From Actinomycetales bacterium (GTDB taxonomy: Bacteria > Actinomycetota > Actinomycetes > Actinomycetales > Quadrisphaeraceae), in the NCBI GenBank assembly GCA_022701985.1, contig JAKONK010000178.1:1-32525 (forward strand): DNA of 32,525 nucleotides. Direction: 5' to 3'. The notes under the pieces were generated by a model. It was not told the DNA's origin. It worked only from the letters and a program-made list of their open reading frames with translations, and did not search any database. Below, piece by piece: positions 29,818-32,525 of the stretch. Position 1 is the first letter of the stretch. The number at the start of each line of letters is the position of its first letter. The translations under genes and the position numbers were made by a program.

Positions 29818-32525
29818 GTGACGGCTCAGCTCGACCGGCCCGCGGGCACCCCGCCCCAGCTGGCGACCCCCGACCTGCTGCGCGCCCTGCGCTCCGCCCT
29901 CGGCGTCCGCGAGGGCACGACCGAGGCGCAGCGCGTGGTCGACGCCTCCACCCGCCGCCGCGCCGAGTACACCTCCGACGCCTCCAACTACCGCGTGGTG
30001 CCGCAGGTCGTCGTCTTCCCGCGCACCGCTGAGGAGCTCGGCGCCGTCGTCGACGTCTCCCGCGCCCAGTCGGTGCCGCTGACCCTGCGCGGCGCCGGCA
30101 CGTCGGTGGCGGGCAACGCGTGCGGGCCGGGCATCGTCGTCGACACCTCGGTGCACCTGAACCGCGTCCTCGAGCTCGACCCGACGAGCCAGACCGCCGT
30201 GGTCGAGCCCGGCATCGTGCTCGACGCGCTGCAGGCGCGGGCGCGGGAGCACGGCCTGCGCTTCGGGCCCGACCCGAGCACCCACGCCCGCTGCACCGTC
30301 GGCGGGATGATCGGCAACGACGCCTGCGGCTCGCACGCCCTCGCGTACGGCCGCACCAGCGCCAACGTCCTGGAGCTCGACGTGGTCGACGGGCTCGGGC
30401 GCCGCTGGTCGACGACGGCGCCGCCGCCGGAGCTCGTCACCGCGCTCCGCGGCGTGGCCGACGGCCACCTCGCGACCCTGCGCACGAGGTTCGCCACCTT
30501 CGGCCGCCAGGTCTCCGGCTACGCCCTGGAGACGCTGCTGCCCGAGCACGGCGGGCCCGCCGGCGACGGCGGCCGCGGTGACGCCCCGGGGTCCAACCTG
30601 GCGCGCCTCCTGTCGGGCTCCGAGGGCACCCTGGCGGTGCTGACGAGCGCGAGGGTCCGGCTGGTGCGCGAGTCGCCGGCCACGGCGTTCGTCGTCCTCG
30701 GCTACCCCGACATGGCCACCGCCGCCGACCACACCCCCGCCCTGCTGGAGCACGGCCCCCTCGCCGTCGAGGGGCTCGACCGCCGCCTCGTGGAGGTCGT
30801 GCGCGCCCGCGGCGGCGACGTCGACGGGCTGCCCGGCGGCAACGGCTGGCTCTTCGTGGAGGCCGGCGGCGAGACCGGGGCCGAGGCGCTCGCCGCGGCG
30901 AAGGCCCTGGTCGCGGCGTCGGGCACCCGCGAGCACGTCATCATCCCGACCCGCGCGCAGGCGAAGGCGCTGTGGCGGATCCGCGAGGACGGCGCCGGCT
31001 ACGCCGGCCGCTCCCCCTCGGGCACCCCCGCCTGGCCGGGCTGGGAGGACGCGGCGGTGCCGCCGGCCCGCCTGGGCACCTACCTGCGCGACCTGGCCGC
31101 GCTCATGAGCAGCCACGGCGTCGACGGCCACGCCTACGGCCACTTCGGCGACGGCTGCATCCACATGCGCCTCGACCTGCCGCTGTCCGAGCCGGGCGGG
31201 GTGGACAGGTCCGGGGAGTTCCTGCGCGCTGCCGCGCGCCTGGTCGCCGCGCACGGCGGGTCGCTGTCCGGTGAGCACGGCGACGGCCGCGCCCGGTCGG
31301 CCCTGCTCCCCCTCATGTACGACGACGACGCGCTGCGCGCCTTCGAGGAGGTCAAGGCCGCGTTCGACCCCGCCGAGCTGCTGAACCCCGGCGTGCTGGT
31401 CAAGCCGGCTCCGCTGGAGGCGGACCTGCGCGTCCCGACGGCGCGCGTCGCCGTCGAGATCTCCCCGACCCGGCCGCTGTCGCTGAGCTACCCGGCGGAC
31501 GGCGGCGACCTCACCGCGGCGGTGCACCGGTGCGTGGGCGTCGGGAAGTGCCGCGCGGAGCCGGCCAGCGGCTCGGGCGGCGTGATGTGCCCGAGCTACA
31601 TCGCCACCCGCGACGAGAAGGACTCCACCCGCGGCCGCGCACGGCTGCTGCAGGAGATGGCCAACGGCACGCTCGTCACCGACGGCTGGCGCTCGGAGGA
31701 GGTCCGGGAGTCGCTCGACCTGTGCCTGTCGTGCAAGGGCTGCTCCGTGGACTGCCCTGCCGGTGTGGACATGGCCACGTACAAGGCGGAGTTCCTCGAC
31801 CACCACTACCGCGGCCGGCGCCGCCCGCTCAACCACTACGCGCTCGGGTGGCTGCCCCGGTGGACGCGCCTCGTGGCCCTCGGGCAGCCGGTCCTCCCCG
31901 CGCTGGTGAATGTCGCGGCGAAGGTCGCCCCGCTGCGCAGGGCCGGCATGAGGGCGGTCGGGATCGACCCGGCGATGGCCGTCCCGACCTTCGCCCGCCA
32001 GACCCTCCGCTCCTGGTTCACCCGCCGCCCCGACCGTGATCACGGGATCCGTGCACAGCCGGACCTGACCGACGTCGTCCTCTGGGTCGACACCTTCACC
32101 GACGGCTTCGACCCGCAGGTCGGTGTCGCCGCGGTGAAGCTGCTCGAACACCTCGGCTTCCGGGTGCACCTGCCGAGCGCCAAGGTCTGCTGCGGCCTGA
32201 CCTGGGTCTCCACCGGCCAGCTCGACGGCGCCAAGCGCCAGCTCGCGGCCACCCTCGACGCCCTCGACGGCGAGCTGGCCGGCATGCCCGTCGTCGGCCT
32301 GGAGCCCAGCTGCACCGCGCTGCTGCGCGAGGACGCCTCCCGGCTGCTCCCCGACGACCCCCGCGCCGCCGCCCTGCACTCCCGGGTGCGGACGGTGGCC
32401 GAGCTCATCGCGGAGCACCGCCCCGACTGGACGCCGCCGCAGCTGAGGACGGCCGCCGTCGTCCAGCCGCACTGCCACCAGCACGCCGTGATGGGCTTCG
32501 GCGCGGACGCGGCGCTGCTCGCCCG
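29818..32525 (+). CDS. FAD-linked oxidase/4Fe-4S/CCG oxidoreductase (D-lactate dehydrogenase-like), partial at right edge
   Basis: At least 902 residues, open at the window end. An FAD-binding PCMH domain comes first (VPQVVVFPRTAEELGAVVDVSRAQ, LRGAGTSVAGNACGPGIVVDTS near residue 91, TVGGMIGNDACGSHALAYGRTSANV), then the FAD-oxidase C-terminal domain (HAYGHFGDGCIHMRLD, GSLSGEHGDGRARSALL, FDPAELLNPGVLV). Two 4Fe-4S motifs follow: CVGVGKC...MCPSY (about 572) and CLSCKGCSVDCP (about 636). A CCG domain starts near 745 (VCCGLTW at about 791, then HCHQHA). This fits flavin-dependent 2-hydroxyacid dehydrogenases feeding electrons to quinone. A dispersed repeat is translated as PDRDHG (738-743) in the linker before the CCG domain. 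The GTG at 29818 appears leaderless. Confidence 0.93.
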   Translation, partial: MTAQLDRPAGTPPQLATPDLLRALRSALGVREGTTEAQRVVDASTRRRAEYTSDASNYRVVPQVVVFPRTAEELGAVVDVSRAQSVPLTLRGAGTSVAGNACGPGIVVDTSVHLNRVLELDPTSQTAVVEPGIVLDALQARAREHGLRFGPDPSTHARCTVGGMIGNDACGSHALAYGRTSANVLELDVVDGLGRRWSTTAPPPELVTALRGVADGHLATLRTRFATFGRQVSGYALETLLPEHGGPAGDGGRGDAPGSNLARLLSGSEGTLAVLTSARVRLVRESPATAFVVLGYPDMATAADHTPALLEHGPLAVEGLDRRLVEVVRARGGDVDGLPGGNGWLFVEAGGETGAEALAAAKALVAASGTREHVIIPTRAQAKALWRIREDGAGYAGRSPSGTPAWPGWEDAAVPPARLGTYLRDLAALMSSHGVDGHAYGHFGDGCIHMRLDLPLSEPGGVDRSGEFLRAAARLVAAHGGSLSGEHGDGRARSALLPLMYDDDALRAFEEVKAAFDPAELLNPGVLVKPAPLEADLRVPTARVAVEISPTRPLSLSYPADGGDLTAAVHRCVGVGKCRAEPASGSGGVMCPSYIATRDEKDSTRGRARLLQEMANGTLVTDGWRSEEVRESLDLCLSCKGCSVDCPAGVDMATYKAEFLDHHYRGRRRPLNHYALGWLPRWTRLVALGQPVLPALVNVAAKVAPLRRAGMRAVGIDPAMAVPTFARQTLRSWFTRRPDRDHGIRAQPDLTDVVLWVDTFTDGFDPQVGVAAVKLLEHLGFRVHLPSAKVCCGLTWVSTGQLDGAKRQLAATLDALDGELAGMPVVGLEPSCTALLREDASRLLPDDPRAAALHSRVRTVAELIAEHRPDWTPPQLRTAAVVQPHCHQHAVMGFGADAALLA
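32031..32064. repeat. Dispersed repeat copy in the oxidoreductase linker
   Basis: CGACCGTGATCACGGGATCC (32031-32050), then GTGCACAGCCGGAC. It matches the reverse complement of the copy at 29750-29800 (CCCCGACCGTGATCATGGAC then GTGCGCAG) with a few changes. It encodes PDRDHGIRAQPD between two domains. Confidence 0.65.

Noticed and set aside
29788-32484. 898-codon open frame on the minus strand
   Set aside because: Antisense shadow of the FAD/Fe-S oxidoreductase, whose plus-strand frame has full domain motifs.
1-32525. tRNA, rRNA, CRISPR, transposase, prophage or defence island
   Set aside because: None seen on either strand; repeats found are short dispersed or operator-type elements, not spacer arrays.

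Overview
The window is very GC-rich (around 75% by eye), uses GTG starts freely, and carries many actinobacterial gene families: deazaflavin-type nitroreductase, fused CydDC, BlaI/M56 pair, PadR operons, leaderless promoters. It therefore looks like chromosome from a high-GC actinomycete. A soluble chemoreceptor preceded by a flagellar-sigma-type promoter suggests a motile lineage such as Kineosporiales; that placement is inference, not shown by the sequence. I found no rRNA, tRNA, CRISPR array, transposase, phage or defence gene. Most genes are housekeeping or stress functions in compact one-to-three-gene units.

Layout, 1-14.4 kb: start of an exported protein (left edge, minus); TetR with a divergent DDN-type oxidoreductase; YceI with a divergent MarR; a ferritin-like/VIT1 membrane protein; a soluble GAF-GAF-chemoreceptor; a 14-helix MFS exporter with a divergent TetR; a PNPOx-fold stress protein; a small membrane protein behind an array of 11-bp repeats; PadR plus a membrane protein; a MocR-type regulator with a divergent FMN-binding protein; an old yellow enzyme; and a P-loop kinase.

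Layout, 14.4-25.1 kb: two small membrane proteins and a lone molybdopterin oxidoreductase (FdhF/YdeP type), then the cytochrome bd operon cydA-cydB-cydDC on the minus strand. Diverging from cydA is a BlaI repressor with an M56 metallopeptidase. BlaI-type operator sequences lie in the shared gap, so the repressor may also control cydABDC.

Layout, 25.1-32.5 kb: a Tat-exported acetamidase/formamidase; a charged coiled-coil protein; an aminoglycoside-phosphotransferase-like kinase; an internally shortened VOC protein; a 32-residue membrane peptide translationally coupled to a spore-photoproduct-lyase-like radical SAM protein; and an FAD/4Fe-4S oxidoreductase running off the right edge.

The most distinctive non-gene signals are: (1) a dispersed repeat with core CGTGATCATGGA at four loci, three of them inside reading frames and each at an inter-domain linker; (2) four tandem 11-bp repeats at 8540-8583; (3) long near-perfect palindromes at the TetR/MFS and PadR promoters, the latter overlapping the start codon; (4) a recurring hexamer 6-7 nt before start codons that marks leaderless transcripts; (5) a flagellar-sigma-like promoter before the chemoreceptor. 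No gap between genes exceeds 300 bases.
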